Shown: piece after piece, positions 53,900 to 63,715 of the stretch | Position numbering within the stretch: position 1 is the first letter of the stretch | Layout: the number at the start of each line of letters is the position of its first letter | DNA from: Zopfochytrium polystomum | Lineage: Eukaryota; Chytridiomycota; Chytridiomycetes; Chytridiales; Chytridiaceae | Assembly: GCA_025765615.1 (NCBI GenBank) | Contig: JAIVFJ010000167.1 | Span: 78,012 to 142,011 of the forward strand | Reading direction: 5' to 3' | DNA length: 64,000 bases | Program-made: the position numbers and the translations under genes | Notes under the pieces: generated by a model | What the model saw: only the letters and a program-made list of their open reading frames with translations | Databases searched by the model: none | Told to the model about the DNA's origin: nothing

Positions 53900-56800
53900 C
53901 CCAGACCCTTTACCAAACCCTCAGAACATTGAAGCAGTCCGAGCTCTTCACAAGAAATTTGGTCACCTGTCTTTATCTTCTTTGAAGCGTACTTGGTCAA
54001 ATCTGAATAAAGTTGGTCATTCATTTTTCCTCATTCATGACATTCCCTGCGTGACATGTGATGTTGGGAAATTGAAAGCTTCGCCTATCCACTCCACTTC
54101 CAGACCAAACACCACACTGCTTGGTCGTTTACACACTGATGCTGTCCCACTGCCCGCACGTGGACACCATGGTGAAAAACATTGGCAACTGGTTGTGGAA
54201 GAGTCAACCCGTTGGCTTGACATTGAGTTCCTCAACTCTTTGTCTGACGCGCCGACAAGATTCCGGTCTACGATCGAAAGGTTTGAACAACAACATGGCA
54301 AACATATCACATCTGTGCGCTGTGACAGGGGGGAAACCTTCAAAGATGGAGAATTCAAAACTTGGGCCAATACTCGGCATCCTCCTATTGTTTTAGAACC
54401 TAGTCCTGCATTCACCAAGGAATTCAATGGGCTGGTAGAACGTCAGTTCAACACTCTCAAAGACATGGCACACTGCATGCTCTTAGAGTCACGATTGCCC
54501 CACTCTTTCTTTGTGTATGCAGTCCGCTACGCAGCATACATCAAGAACAGGGTTTACCACTCTTACACTAAGAAAACACCTTATGAAGCTTGGTACGGTG
54601 AAAAGCCAAATGTTGATCACATCCGCACCTTTGGCTGTTTGGTTATCCACCGTATCCCAAAGGAAAAGCGAACGCTTAAACATCCTGACAAAGGGGCGCC
54701 AGGCATATTCTTAGGGTATAAAGGAAACACTCTTCCAGTAGTCTACGACTTGAAAACTCAGAGAATATCGGAACACTTCCATGTCTCCTTTCACGAAAAT
54801 GTTTTTCCTGGCATTGTGCGGAACTGGAGACAGTTCCTTCATGACTCCCGCTTGAAGGAATGGGGACCAGTCCAACCCACAGCTCAGGATTTCCAATATC
54901 TTTCCACCTCGCTGCATACCCCTGCTATGTCCACTGATCCAGATGTGGCACATCCTGACGCTCTGTCTGACTCACAAGAAGACGATGTACCACCTGCAGA
55001 ATCACAGGGGGGAGATCTACAGCTGGGTATGCTATACGACGCTTCTGATTCTGAACCAGAGTCAATACCTGATGAACAGGAAATCCCTCCTAGGGAGCGC
55101 TCAACTTCCCCTGACATTCTAGCTTTGCCAGAGTCAACAGGGGAGGCAACAAATCCCCCAATCATACCACGAGAGCCATCAGGTTTACGTGACTACCTGG
55201 CATTGAAGGCAAACCTTTGTAAACTACGAACAAAACCATCAATTGCCACAAGTCCTTCCACTTACAGTTGGAAAACACTCCGCGCTTTAACTGCAAGAAT
55301 TCGTAAACTACGGATAGCACGGGGACAATTTCGTGAACTCTACCAAACGCTCAAAGCATACACTGTGCTTGAGCCGGAGGAAGTCACAGCATATCCAACA
55401 GAAAGGATCCACCAGCGGGACTTACCACCACTCCCTGCTTCACATAAAGAGGCCATGCGTTCTCCTTTTGCAAAGTATTGGAAGGCAGCTCAACTCTCAG
55501 AGATCAATTCGATCACATCAAAGCATGTCTGGGACTTAGTGGCTCGACCTAAAGGGCGTAAGATACTCAAGCCCAAATGGGTTTTTGCCTACAAGTTTGA
55601 CAGTGAAGGGTACCTTGAACGCTTCAAGGCTCGCCTTGTTGGTCGGGGTTACACTCAGATCTTTGGTCAGGACTACAATGAGACCTTCTCCCCTGTCGTC
55701 CGCAGCTCCTCCATAAGGGCAATCCTTGCTATCTCGTTGCTGTTTGACCTCATACTTGCAGGCCTTGATGTCGAAACCGCATACTTGAACGCCAAACTGG
55801 ACATTGAAAACTTCATGGAACAACCAGAAGGCTTTGAGATAAGTGGTGCAGACGGGATACTTCTTGTCTGTTTACTCAGGAAGAGTCTGTACGGACTGCA
55901 CCAGTCTGGTCGACAGTGGTACAAAACAATCCGCGACTTCCTAGTAGAAATTGGATTTACGCAATTGAAGACTGACCACTGTGTCTTTGTGCAAAGGCAC
56001 CCTGATGGAAAGGTCAAGACCATCATCACTCTATACGTAGATGACATCCTCATCTTCAGTCACACTGAAGAAGAAATTGCCAAAATTCTTTCTCTGATCA
56101 AATCAAAGTTCAAAATCCGCGAGGACCTCAACCCAAAAGTTGCTGTTGGCATCCAAGTTGAGAAAATCAAAGATGGAATCTTTATTGGACAGAAAAACTA
56201 CACACAGCATGTCTTGGAGGAAGCAAACTACTGGTGTGACGATGAAGGCTTACCTGTCAAAATCAAAGCAACTCCCATGTCCACGACATGGATGCACGAT
56301 GTGGACTCTGGAAAACTTCCACAAAAAGAGTCGGAATACTTCCGAAGCACACTCATGCAACTTGCTTACCTTGCAAACTTGACGCGCCCTGACATTGCGT
56401 ATGCTGTGAATACACTTGCACAATACCAGTCCTCTCCAACCCATTCAGATTCCCTTGCGCTTGACAGATTGCTGCGATATGTCCGCGCTACCTGGGATCA
56501 TGGACTTTTCTACCAAAAGGGAGACTCCCAGATGACATGCATCACCAATGCAACGCTCCCAGAGGTTGAGAAAGCTGCGGGTATTTCTTACCCAGAGTGG
56601 GATGAACCACATGGCTACGCTGATGCCAGCTATGCTGAAGAGGATGGACGCAAGTCGAGGTCAGGGCATGTGTTCATGCTTTGCGGGGGTGCTATTACAT
56701 GGTACAGCAAGAAACAATCAGTTGTCGCTTTGTCCTCAACTGAGGCGGAATACTTCTCCCTTACTGAGGCCATCAAAGAGGCAATCTGGCTACGAATGCT

Positions 56801-57091
56801 CTTCCAGGAGCTGGGTATGGATTTAAATAAGCCCACTACTGTTTTTGAAGACAATCGTTCAACCATAGCTATTGCTATGAATCCAATACACCATGGTCGG
56901 GTCAAACACTTTGACGTGAGGTTGCATTTCATACGGGACCACTTGGAGAAAAAGGAGGTTCAACTCATTCATTGCCCAACGGACATGATGATTGCTGACC
57001 TTCTCACCAAAGCTCTTCCCGCAGCTCAACATGCAAAGCTTGCATCACTGATGGGAATTTGCAGTCTCGCCGACCTCCAAGGTGTAAGCGT
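53900..57091 (+). CDS. pol: Copia-1 Pol: integrase, reverse transcriptase, RNase H (third frame)
   Basis: Pseudoviridae-type order. Pre-integrase HKKFGHLSLSSLKRTW is followed by CVTCDVGKLKASP. The integrase core has LHTDAV, TSVRCDRGETF and NGLVERQFNTL (D, D, E). RT begins LKPKWVFAYKFDSEGYLERF; it continues ETFSPVVRSSSIRAI and has catalytic LYVDDIL at about 56031-56052. RNase H has YADASYAEEDG, VVALSSTEAEYFSLTEAIKE, VFEDNRSTIAIAMNP and DLLTKALPA. The frame is intact over more than 1,000 codons. It needs a +1 change near 53830-53900 to connect with the protease frame. At 57091 the element is broken by Copia-2, so the native C-terminus (as in Copia-2: VSVVPTLKSAQRLV) is lost and the reading frame runs into LTR DNA. 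Confidence 0.88.
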
Positions 57092-57136
57092 TGATGAAAT
57101 CCCACCCAGGACTGGAGGGACTTGGTGTGTGGGGAT
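57092..57136 (-). mobile_element. Copia-2 3' LTR, distal piece (split by the chromovirus)
   Basis: It starts TGATGAAATCCC, the reverse complement of the Copia LTR end, directly after GTAAGCGT of Copia-1 pol. The 45 bp run up to the chromovirus insertion point. The rest of the LTR resumes at 62442. This junction shows that Copia-2 inserted into the 3' part of Copia-1 in the opposite orientation. Confidence 0.88.
57132..57136. repeat. Target-site duplication (left) of the chromovirus
   Basis: GGGAT immediately precedes the LTR; the same five bases follow the 3' LTR at 62442-62446. Confidence 0.92.
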
Positions 57137-57155
57137 TGTTATGAATCACCCTCTG

Positions 57156-57263
57156 GAAACCTCTGGAACCTTCCAGAACATTCCTTCATGGAACCTTCTG
57201 GAACCTTCTGGAACCTTCTAGAACATTCCTTCATGGAACCTTGTGGAACCTTCTGGAACCTTC
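57156..57263 (+). promoter_or_regulatory. Heat-shock-element array in the chromovirus 5' LTR
   Basis: GAA and TTC triplets occur on a 5-bp register. Block 1 is 57166-57183 (4 alternating units), block 2 is 57191-57228 (8 alternating units), and block 3 is 57236-57263 (6 units, one being TTG), plus a single GAA at 57156. The heat-shock factor site is alternating nGAAn/nTTCn, and three units suffice for binding. The array lies about 110-220 bp upstream of the TATA box. Both LTRs carry it. Function is inferred. Confidence 0.7.
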
Positions 57264-57373
57264 TTTGCTTTCCTGACTTGTCTTGTTGTCATTGGTATCA
57301 TTGGTATCATTGCATTACTAATTGCTCTTTCTGGAACTTTCTTGGAGTCTTGACAAGGAACACTCTCAAAAGG

Positions 57374-57380
57374 TATAAAA
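57374..57380 (+). promoter_or_regulatory. Chromovirus TATA box
   Basis: TATAAAA in AGGTATAAAAGGGGG. Transcription would start about 30-35 bp downstream, at or near AAGTGAATTAT (57409-57419), the sequence complementary to the primer site. Confidence 0.8.
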
Positions 57381-57408
57381 GGGGGATGGGGGACCTGTCC
57401 CATCCCTC

Positions 57409-57419
57409 AAGTGAATTAT
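57409..57419 (+). other. Self-primer segment in the R region
   Basis: AAGTGAATTAT, 35 nt after the start of the TATA box, is the exact reverse complement of 57492-57502. In Tf1/sushi elements the 5' end of the RNA folds back to prime reverse transcription with an 11-nt match; this is the same arrangement. Confidence 0.7.
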
Positions 57420-57491
57420 TGTTTCCAATACAATCATCACTCCTCTCAGTTCCTTGTCTGCCTTGTCCTGTCCTGCCCTGTTCCTGACATC

Positions 57492-57502
57492 ATAATTCAC
57501 TT
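57492..57502 (+). other. Primer-binding site, self-complementary type
   Basis: ATAATTCACTT begins 3 nt after the 5' LTR end and pairs with 57409-57419 over 11 nt with no mismatch; pairing stops on both sides. There is no TGG-starting tRNA primer site here. Confidence 0.7.
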
Positions 57503-57529
57503 CACCCTCTCCCACTACTCTCTGCCATC

Positions 57530-58453
57530 ATGTCTGACCCAAACAACACCTTCCCTGATGCAACTGCCTTCCAAGCCTTGATGGACCAATTACAAGCCCT
57601 CTCAAGACAGACGCACCAACTTCAAGAACAAGTCCTTCACCAGCAGCACCAGCTTCAACAACAACTTCACCAACAAGAACATCAAGCTCTTCCCCTGCCT
57701 CAAGCCAACCAAGCAAGAGAGCCCAAGGTTCCCAGCCCTGACAAGTTCACTGGGCTGGCCAAAGACCTTAGGAACTTCATGGCCACTGTGGAGAATGTCA
57801 TCCTTCTCCAACCTTCAAGATTTCCCAGTGAGCAAGTCAAGGTTCTTTTCACAAGCACCCTCCTGTCTGGTCAAGCTCAATCATGGTACAGATCTCTCCC
57901 AAGCACACCCACCACCCTGCAAGAGCTCTGGGAGGGGCTGGAAGCTACCTTTGGTGACCCCTACGCATCTTGGACAGCAAGATCCAAGCTCAAGCATATC
58001 AAGCAAGGAAAGCAATCTTGTGTGGCCTACACCAACCAATTCAAGCAACTAGCCAGAGACTCTGGATACAATGATGCAGCTCTGATGGAACTGTACCATG
58101 ATGGTCTCCATGAGTCTATCCAAGACATGCTCTCCCAGTCTCTGCACATCCCTGAGACCTTGGAAGAGTACATTCTCCTTGCCATCAAGATTGACAACAG
58201 ACTCTACTCCAAGAGGCTGAAGCAAAGACAAGTAGGAACTACATCAAGACCTACCCCAGTTCCTCAAGCTCTTACAGTTCCTGAACCCATGCAAGTGGAT
58301 GCAGTTGAGACACTTCCTAAGGGTCCTCTGAGCCAAGAGGAGAAAACAAGGAGGGCCCAGCAGGGACTGTGTTTTTACTGTGGCTCCAAGGAGCATGCTG
58401 TCAAGGACTGCCCAAGGAAGAAGCACCCAAACTCCCAGGTCCAGGCTCACTGA
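57530..58453 (+). CDS. gag: Chromovirus Gag
   Basis: 307 residues. A Q/H-rich coiled N-terminus is followed by a retrotransposon Gag capsid domain (PSPDKFTGLAKDLRNFMATV, LFTSTLLSGQAQSWYRSLPS, LWEGLEATFGDPYASWTARS, DAALMELYHDGLHESIQDML). A single CCHC knuckle, CFYCGSKEHAVKDC, lies at about 58369-58410. The stop TGA (58451-58453) follows a -1 slippery site, so most ribosomes should make Gag alone. Confidence 0.92.
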   Translation: MSDPNNTFPDATAFQALMDQLQALSRQTHQLQEQVLHQQHQLQQQLHQQEHQALPLPQANQAREPKVPSPDKFTGLAKDLRNFMATVENVILLQPSRFPSEQVKVLFTSTLLSGQAQSWYRSLPSTPTTLQELWEGLEATFGDPYASWTARSKLKHIKQGKQSCVAYTNQFKQLARDSGYNDAALMELYHDGLHESIQDMLSQSLHIPETLEEYILLAIKIDNRLYSKRLKQRQVGTTSRPTPVPQALTVPEPMQVDAVETLPKGPLSQEEKTRRAQQGLCFYCGSKEHAVKDCPRKKHPNSQVQAH

Positions 58454-58489
58454 GGGGCAATTCCCTGGACCCTCCTCCAAGCTGCCCCT
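58426..58489 (+). promoter_or_regulatory. -1 ribosomal frameshift site: slippery CCCAAAC plus potential pseudoknot
   Basis: In the gag frame the heptamer reads C CCA AAC (58426-58432), matching X XXY YYZ. After a 5-nt spacer, stem 1 pairs 58438-58445 (GGTCCAGG) with 58464-58471 (CCTGGACC). Stem 2 pairs loop bases 58453-58459 (AGGGGCA) with 58483-58489 (TGCCCCT). This is an H-type pseudoknot with loops of 7, 4 and 11 nt. Pol is in the -1 frame relative to Gag. Pairings are perfect by inspection; energies were not computed. Confidence 0.72.
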
Positions 58490-61400
58490 GTTTCATCACC
58501 ACCACCAGCACCACAAACACCTCAGATTCCAAGCCCCACCAACTCACCATGGATGTCAAGATTCAACTCTCACCCAAGTCAACCATCACAACCAAGGCCC
58601 TTATAGACTCTGGATCATCCTGCAACATCATTGATGCCACCCTTGCCAAGTCTTGTGCCATTCCTACGATCAAGAAATCCACACCCCTCAAGGTCCACTT
58701 TGCCAATCATGCTCTGTTCAAGGAAATCAGCCATGAAACCAAGCTAAACCTCCACATCCAAGACTTTCCACCATCCATGGTCAATCTGGAAGTATTGGAC
58801 CTTGGCTCACCCACATTCTCTGTCATCCTGGGATTACCATGGCTGCAAGCCCAGAACCCTGCCATTGATTGGGTCACTGGTCAAGTCCAACCTCCACCAA
58901 TCGGAACAGTCACCCAAAACTCAAGTCAAGCCCCCAAGTCTCATGCTCTCAAGCCCTTGATTCAAGATTCACAGCCAGCCAAGACTCAAGTTCCACAGTT
59001 CACAGTTCACAGTCAAGATTCAAGTAGAGCTCATAGAGCTCACAGTCATGGCCATGACTCTTGTTCACAGAACCCACAGTCAAAGATTCAAGTACCACAG
59101 TTCACAGTCCACATTCAAGATTCAAGTTCCACAGCTCACAGTCTTTGCCAAGAACAGAACTCTCAGTCAAAGATTCAAGAATCACAGTTCCCAGTCAAGA
59201 ATTCAAGCCCCACTGCTGAGGAGCACGACAACCTGGACCCATCAGACCTTTTGCTGGCATCCAAGCTACCAAAAGAATATCTCCCTTATGCTGATGTGTT
59301 TTCCAAGACCAAGGCAGACCTGCTACCAGCTCAGAGGCCTTATGACTGTGAAATCCCACTCAAGGATGAAACTTGCAGCCCACCTTTCAAGCCACTGTAC
59401 CACCTCTCTCCACCAGAAGCCAAGGCCCTCCAAGAATACATTGAAGAAATGCTGAACAAGGGATTCATCCAACCTTCCAAGTCACCAGCTGGAGCTCCCA
59501 TCTTTTTTGTCAAGAAGAAGGATGGGGGACTGAGACCCTGTGTGGACTACAGAGATCTCAATGAGATGACAGTCAAGAACCGCTATCCACTGCCTCTCAT
59601 CTCTGAATTACTGGACAAACTGAGCCATGCAAGGATATTTTCCAAGATTGACCTCAGAGGTGCCTACAATTTGGTCAGAATTAAGCCCCAGGATCAATGG
59701 AAGACTGCCTTCCGATGCAAATACGGTCACTTTGAGTACTTGGTTATGCCCTTTGGACTTACCAATGCTCCAGCTATTTTCCAAGGCATGATGAATGACA
59801 TCTTCAGGGATATTCTGGACCTTTTTGTCATTGTCTACCTGGATGATATCCTGGTATTTTCATCTGACACTGCAAGCCATATGGGACATGTCAAGACTGT
59901 CTTGGAGAGACTCAGACAGCATCACCTCTATGCAAAGCTGGAGAAGTGTGAATTCCACAAGACCTCCATTGAGTTTTTGGGGTTCATTGTGTCTGACAAA
60001 GGGATCTCCATGGCACCAGACAAGATCCAAACTATTCTTGAATGGAAGGCTCCAAATTCCATCAAGGATGTACAAAGCTTCCTTGGATTTTGCAACTTCT
60101 ACAGAACCTTCATTGCCAACTATTCTGCCATAGCCAAGCCTCTCACTGATCTCACCAAGAAGACCACCAAGTTTGAATGGACCCCAGCAGCAGAGCAAGC
60201 CTGGCTAGCTCTTAAGACAGCAACCACAAGTGCACCACTCCTTAAGCATGTGGATCCCTTGCTTCCCTTCACCTTGGAAACTGATGCCTCAGACTATGCC
60301 CTTGGCGCTGTTCTGTCCCAGCCAAGCTCTCAGGACCCCTCTGCTCCTCTGCATCCAGTGGCATATTACTCCAGGAAGCTGAACAGTGCTGAGTGTAACT
60401 ACACAGTCCATGACAAGGAGTTGCTTGCAATTGTGGAAGCATTCAAATTCTGGAGACACTACTTGGCTGGTTCTAAAGGCATCTCTGTCTATTCTGATCA
60501 CAAGAACCTCACCTTCTTCAGGGCAAGGAGGTTGCTCAAGCAGAGGCATGCCAGGTGGGCTGAACTGCTCTCTGAGTATGACTTTAAGCTGTGCTATTCT
60601 CCTGGCCACCTTAACACTGTGGCTGATGCCCTGTCAAGAAGAACAGACCTTGCACCTGAAGGGGGAGATGGTTTCACCCCACCATCCAAGACACACCTTT
60701 CATTGCTTCCTGACAGTGTGTGGGCCCATGCTATTTCCAAGGACCCCAAGCCTCACAAGATTCAAATCAGCCAAGAAGAGGAAAAACTTGAGATACTCAA
60801 GACAAGGCATGATGCAGCAACAGCTGGACACCCAGGAGAGCACAAGACATATGAGCTTGTTTCCAGAGACTTCTACTGGCCAGGCATGAGGAAGTACATC
60901 AAGAACTATGTCAGCAGCTGTGAAACCTGTCAAAGAAACAAATCCAGCAGACACAAGCCCTATGGACTTCTGGAGCCCCTCCCAATTGCCATCAGCCCTT
61001 GGTCATCAATATCCATGGACTTCATTGTGAAACTGCCCCCATCCCATGGATTTGACTCTATCCTTGTTGTCATCTGCAGAAGGACAAAGTTGGCCCATTT
61101 CATCCCCTGCACTGAGAATATAGATGCACAAGGAACAGCAGACCTGTTTTTGCAGCACATATTCAGGCTCCATGGGCTGCCTCAGTCAATCATCAGTGAC
61201 AGAGGACCACAGTTCAGATCCCAATTTTGGAAAGCACTCACAGCAGCCCTTGGAATCAAGTCTCAACTGTCAACTGCTTATCACCCTCAGACTGATGGAC
61301 AAACAGAAAGAACAAACCAGACTCTGGAGCAGTATTTGAGGTGCTATGTCAGCTATCAACAGGATGATTGGCCCACCCTCCTTCCACTGGCAGAATTTGC

Positions 61401-62088
61401 TCTCAACAATTCTCTCCACTCAAGCACCCAGCTATCTCCTTTCTTTGCAACCTATGGCTTCAATCCAAGAGGAGATCTTCTGGGACAAGAGACCCTATCC
61501 AATGTCCAAGCTCCTGCTGCGGCTTCACACTTACATAAGCTCAAGATCATCAACTCCTTCCTGGACTCCACTCTGAAGCAAGCCCAAGAAGATGCCTCAA
61601 GATTTGCCAACACTCACAGAATGGACCATGACTTTGCTGTGGGTCAGCAAGTTTGGCTTCTGAGGAAGAACTTGCAGACCAAAAGACCAAGTCCCAAGCT
61701 AGACAACCTCAAGTTGGGTCCTTTCAAGATCTTGGAGCAAATCAATCCAGTCACCTTCAAGCTGGATCTCCCTGCATCCATGAAGATCCACCCAGTTTTC
61801 CATGTCAGCCTTTTAGAGAAGTTTGTGGCCAATTCCATTCCAGGCAGAGTTGTTCCTCCTCCTCCTCCAGTTGAGGTAGAAGGTGAAGAGGAATTTGAGG
61901 TTGAACAAATCTTGGATGCCAAGTGGTTTGGAAGGACACTCAAGTTCCTTGTTAAGTGGAAAGGTTACTCAGATGCCGACAACACCTGGGAGCCTGAGTC
62001 AAACCTCACTCACTGCCAAGACCTTCTGCTCGAGTTCAAGACCAGGTACCCCACCAAGTTGCAGAAGAGGCCTAAAAGGGGGAGATGA
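58433..62088 (+). CDS. pol: Chromovirus Pol: protease, RT, RNase H, integrase, chromodomain
   Basis: Made as Gag-Pol by -1 frameshift; the frame itself opens at 58369. Counting from 58369, the domains are: aspartic protease LIDSGSSCNIIDATL (residue about 78), RT FSKIDLRGAYNLVRIKPQDQ and VIVYLDDILVFS (about 485), RNase H LETDASDYALGAVLSQ (about 636), integrase zinc finger (H-x-H...CETCQRN, about 815-860), and catalytic core SMDFIVKL, ISDRGPQFRS, DGQTERTNQ (D, D, E). A GPY/F-like part (KLGPFKILEQINPVTFKL) follows, then a chromodomain (about 1177-1225: EVEQILDAKWFGRTLKFLVK, WKGYSDADNTWEPESNL). The chromodomain identifies a chromovirus that likely targets marked chromatin. The stop abuts the 3' LTR. 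Confidence 0.95.
62071..62088 (+). other. Polypurine tract of the chromovirus
   Basis: AAAAGGGGGAGATGA directly precedes the 3' LTR and overlaps the last pol codons and stop. It is the plus-strand primer site. Confidence 0.75.
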
Positions 62089-62441
62089 TGTTATGAATCA
62101 CCCTCTGGAAACCTCTGGAACCTTCCAGAACATTCCTTCATGGAACCTTCTGGAACCTTCTGGAACCTTCCAGAACATTCCTTCATGGAACCTTGTGGAA
62201 CCTTCTGGAACCTTCTTTGCTTTCCTGACTTGTCTTGTTGTCATTGGTATCATTGGTATCATTGCATTACTAATTGCTCTTTCTGGAACTTTCTTGGAGT
62301 CTTGACAAGGAACACTCTCAAAAGGTATAAAAGGGGGATGGGGGACCTGTCCCATCCCTCAAGTGAATTATTGTTTCCAATACATTCATCACTCCTCTCA
62401 GTTCCTTGTCTGCCTTGTCCTGTCCTGCCCTGTTCCTGACA
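62089..62441 (+). mobile_element. Chromovirus 3' LTR
   Basis: 353 bp, same ends as the 5' LTR and two substitutions from it. It repeats the heat-shock-element array (about 62108-62215) and the TATA box (about 62326). It is followed by GGGAT (62442-62446), the right target duplication. Confidence 0.93.
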
Positions 62442-63551
62442 GGGATGAAGAGTGAGAGAGAGAGAGAGAGCAGTGATGATGGAAAAGGGAAAGGAGTGAG
62501 AGGATGGAGAGAGGAGAGAGGAGTGAGTGGGCAGAGATGGAAGAGAGAGCAAATGGAGGAAGAGAGATTGGCTTGTTTTGCACTGGATTCTGTCAAAGCA
62601 GCAAGGAGGGGGTTGGATTCCTTTTTTTTGATCTCTGTGAGAGGTTGCTGCTTTTATACTCCTGCAGGTTGGAGCCATCAGAAAACAGAGAGAGCAGTGG
62701 GCTGCACAGAGCAGGCCACAGAAATGAGATAAAACAGGATGAGCACAAACCCCCATCCTGGGCTAAGTACCCATCTAGGGCTGAGTACCACCCAGGGCTG
62801 GGCATCACTTCAGGGCTGAGTACCAGCCAGGGCTAAGTACCAGCCTGGGCTGAGCACCACCCAGGGCTGAGTACCAACCTGGGCTGTGCACCACCCTGGG
62901 CTAAGTACCAGCCAGGGCTGAGTACCACCTTGGGCTGAGTACTTTGTCTGGGCTGAGTACCACCAGGAACCAATTTACAGCTTGTTTGAGAAACAGTTGC
63001 TTGTAAATTGGTTTGGTTGTTTCCAAATCAGGAAGCTTGTTTGGGAAACAAGCCGCTTTTTTCCTTGTTTTTAGAAATCCAATGATTGGTGCAATCTCTG
63101 GTGAGCTCAGTTTTTATCTCACTTTTAGAAATGCAGTGATTGGTGCAATCCCTGATTCCTAAATGCCTGTTGCATTGCTCAGATTGCACAGCACAGCAGG
63201 AAAGCTGGAATTCCAGATCAGGAAGCGGAATTCCGGTGCAGAGAGAGGAATTCCAGATCAGGAAGCGGAATTCCGATGCAGAGTGCGGAATCCCGGTGCA
63301 GAGAGCGGAGTTTGAGCGTTTTTGTGCATGTTCTAATTGCATTGTTCCTACCGGTAGGATGAACAAAGCTAGAACAACAGCCGCCTTTGCCTATCTCTTT
63401 TTATTGAGAACAGATTAGCCCTTCCAAGCGCCCCATTCAAGTATTGAATCTACTGAGCCCTTCAAAACACCCCATCCAATGTGATTGGATGTAGTTCTCA
63501 AAGGGATCATCAGTAACGGGCGTAGTGTACCCCGTGGGTCGAATCTCAACA
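62442..63551 (-). mobile_element. Copia-2 3' LTR, main piece
   Basis: Reverse complement of the Copia-1 5' LTR. On the minus strand it begins TGTTGAGATTC at 63551 and runs down to the chromovirus, continuing at 57136-57092. Reassembled it is about 1150 bp against 1223 bp in Copia-1; repeat-block lengths account for at least part of the difference. It carries the AGCCC minisatellite, GGAATTCC repeats, the 14-bp palindrome and the TATA box. Confidence 0.9.
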
Positions 63552-63715
63552 CACCCCCGCAATAGAAAGAGAGGGGGCAACTGTTTCTCCTGGAGTACAT
63601 GGCTGTCCAACAATGCCAGCCAAGCAGTGGGACTCGAACCCACCCATGTACCCCCCTACACTTGTGAAAACCTGCATGAACCCACAAGTGTAGCTGGAGA
63701 AGCCAGAGAGAGCCT
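63552..63715 (-). other. Copia-2 3' untranslated region with purine tract and hairpin
   Basis: Between the pol stop and the 3' LTR. The minus strand just before the LTR has a pyrimidine tract (CCCCCTCTCTTTC) and then GCGGGGGTG, a G-rich candidate for the plus-strand primer. It contains an 11-bp inverted repeat (63656-63666 with 63683-63693) and a tRNA T-arm-like sequence (63624-63640). Confidence 0.55.

Larger units (their letters stand above)
57137..57489 (+). mobile_element. Chromovirus 5' LTR
   Basis: TGTTATGAATC...CCTGACA, 353 bp, bounded by the target duplication and by the internal primer site. It contains an array of GAA/TTC heat-shock-type units, a TATA box and the presumed R region. 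Confidence 0.93.
57137..62441 (+). mobile_element. Complete Ty3/Gypsy chromovirus, 5305 bp
   Basis: The structure is LTR (353 bp), self-primer site, gag, -1 frameshift, pol with chromodomain, purine tract, LTR (353 bp). The two LTRs differ at two positions that I found by eye (TAGAACA/CAGAACA near 57219/62171, and ACAATCA/ACATTCA near 57437/62389), so insertion was recent. A 5-bp GGGAT duplication flanks it. Both ORFs lack internal stops. The target is the LTR of Copia-2. Confidence 0.95.

Noticed and set aside
57122..57487. ORF over the chromovirus LTR (and the copy at 62140-62439)
   Set aside because: It is the translation of LTR sequence (repeated GGAACCTTC), duplicated in both LTRs; no protein family.
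58411..58417. Alternative slippery site at CCCAAGG
   Set aside because: The second triplet is not homopolymeric and the gag frame is wrong for X XXY YYZ; CCCAAAC at 58426 fits on both counts.
63610..63700. tRNA gene on the minus strand
   Set aside because: Only a T-arm is present. The expected 5' acceptor half CCAAGCA, the D-arm and the anticodon arm are not found upstream, so it is reported only as a T-arm-like sequence.
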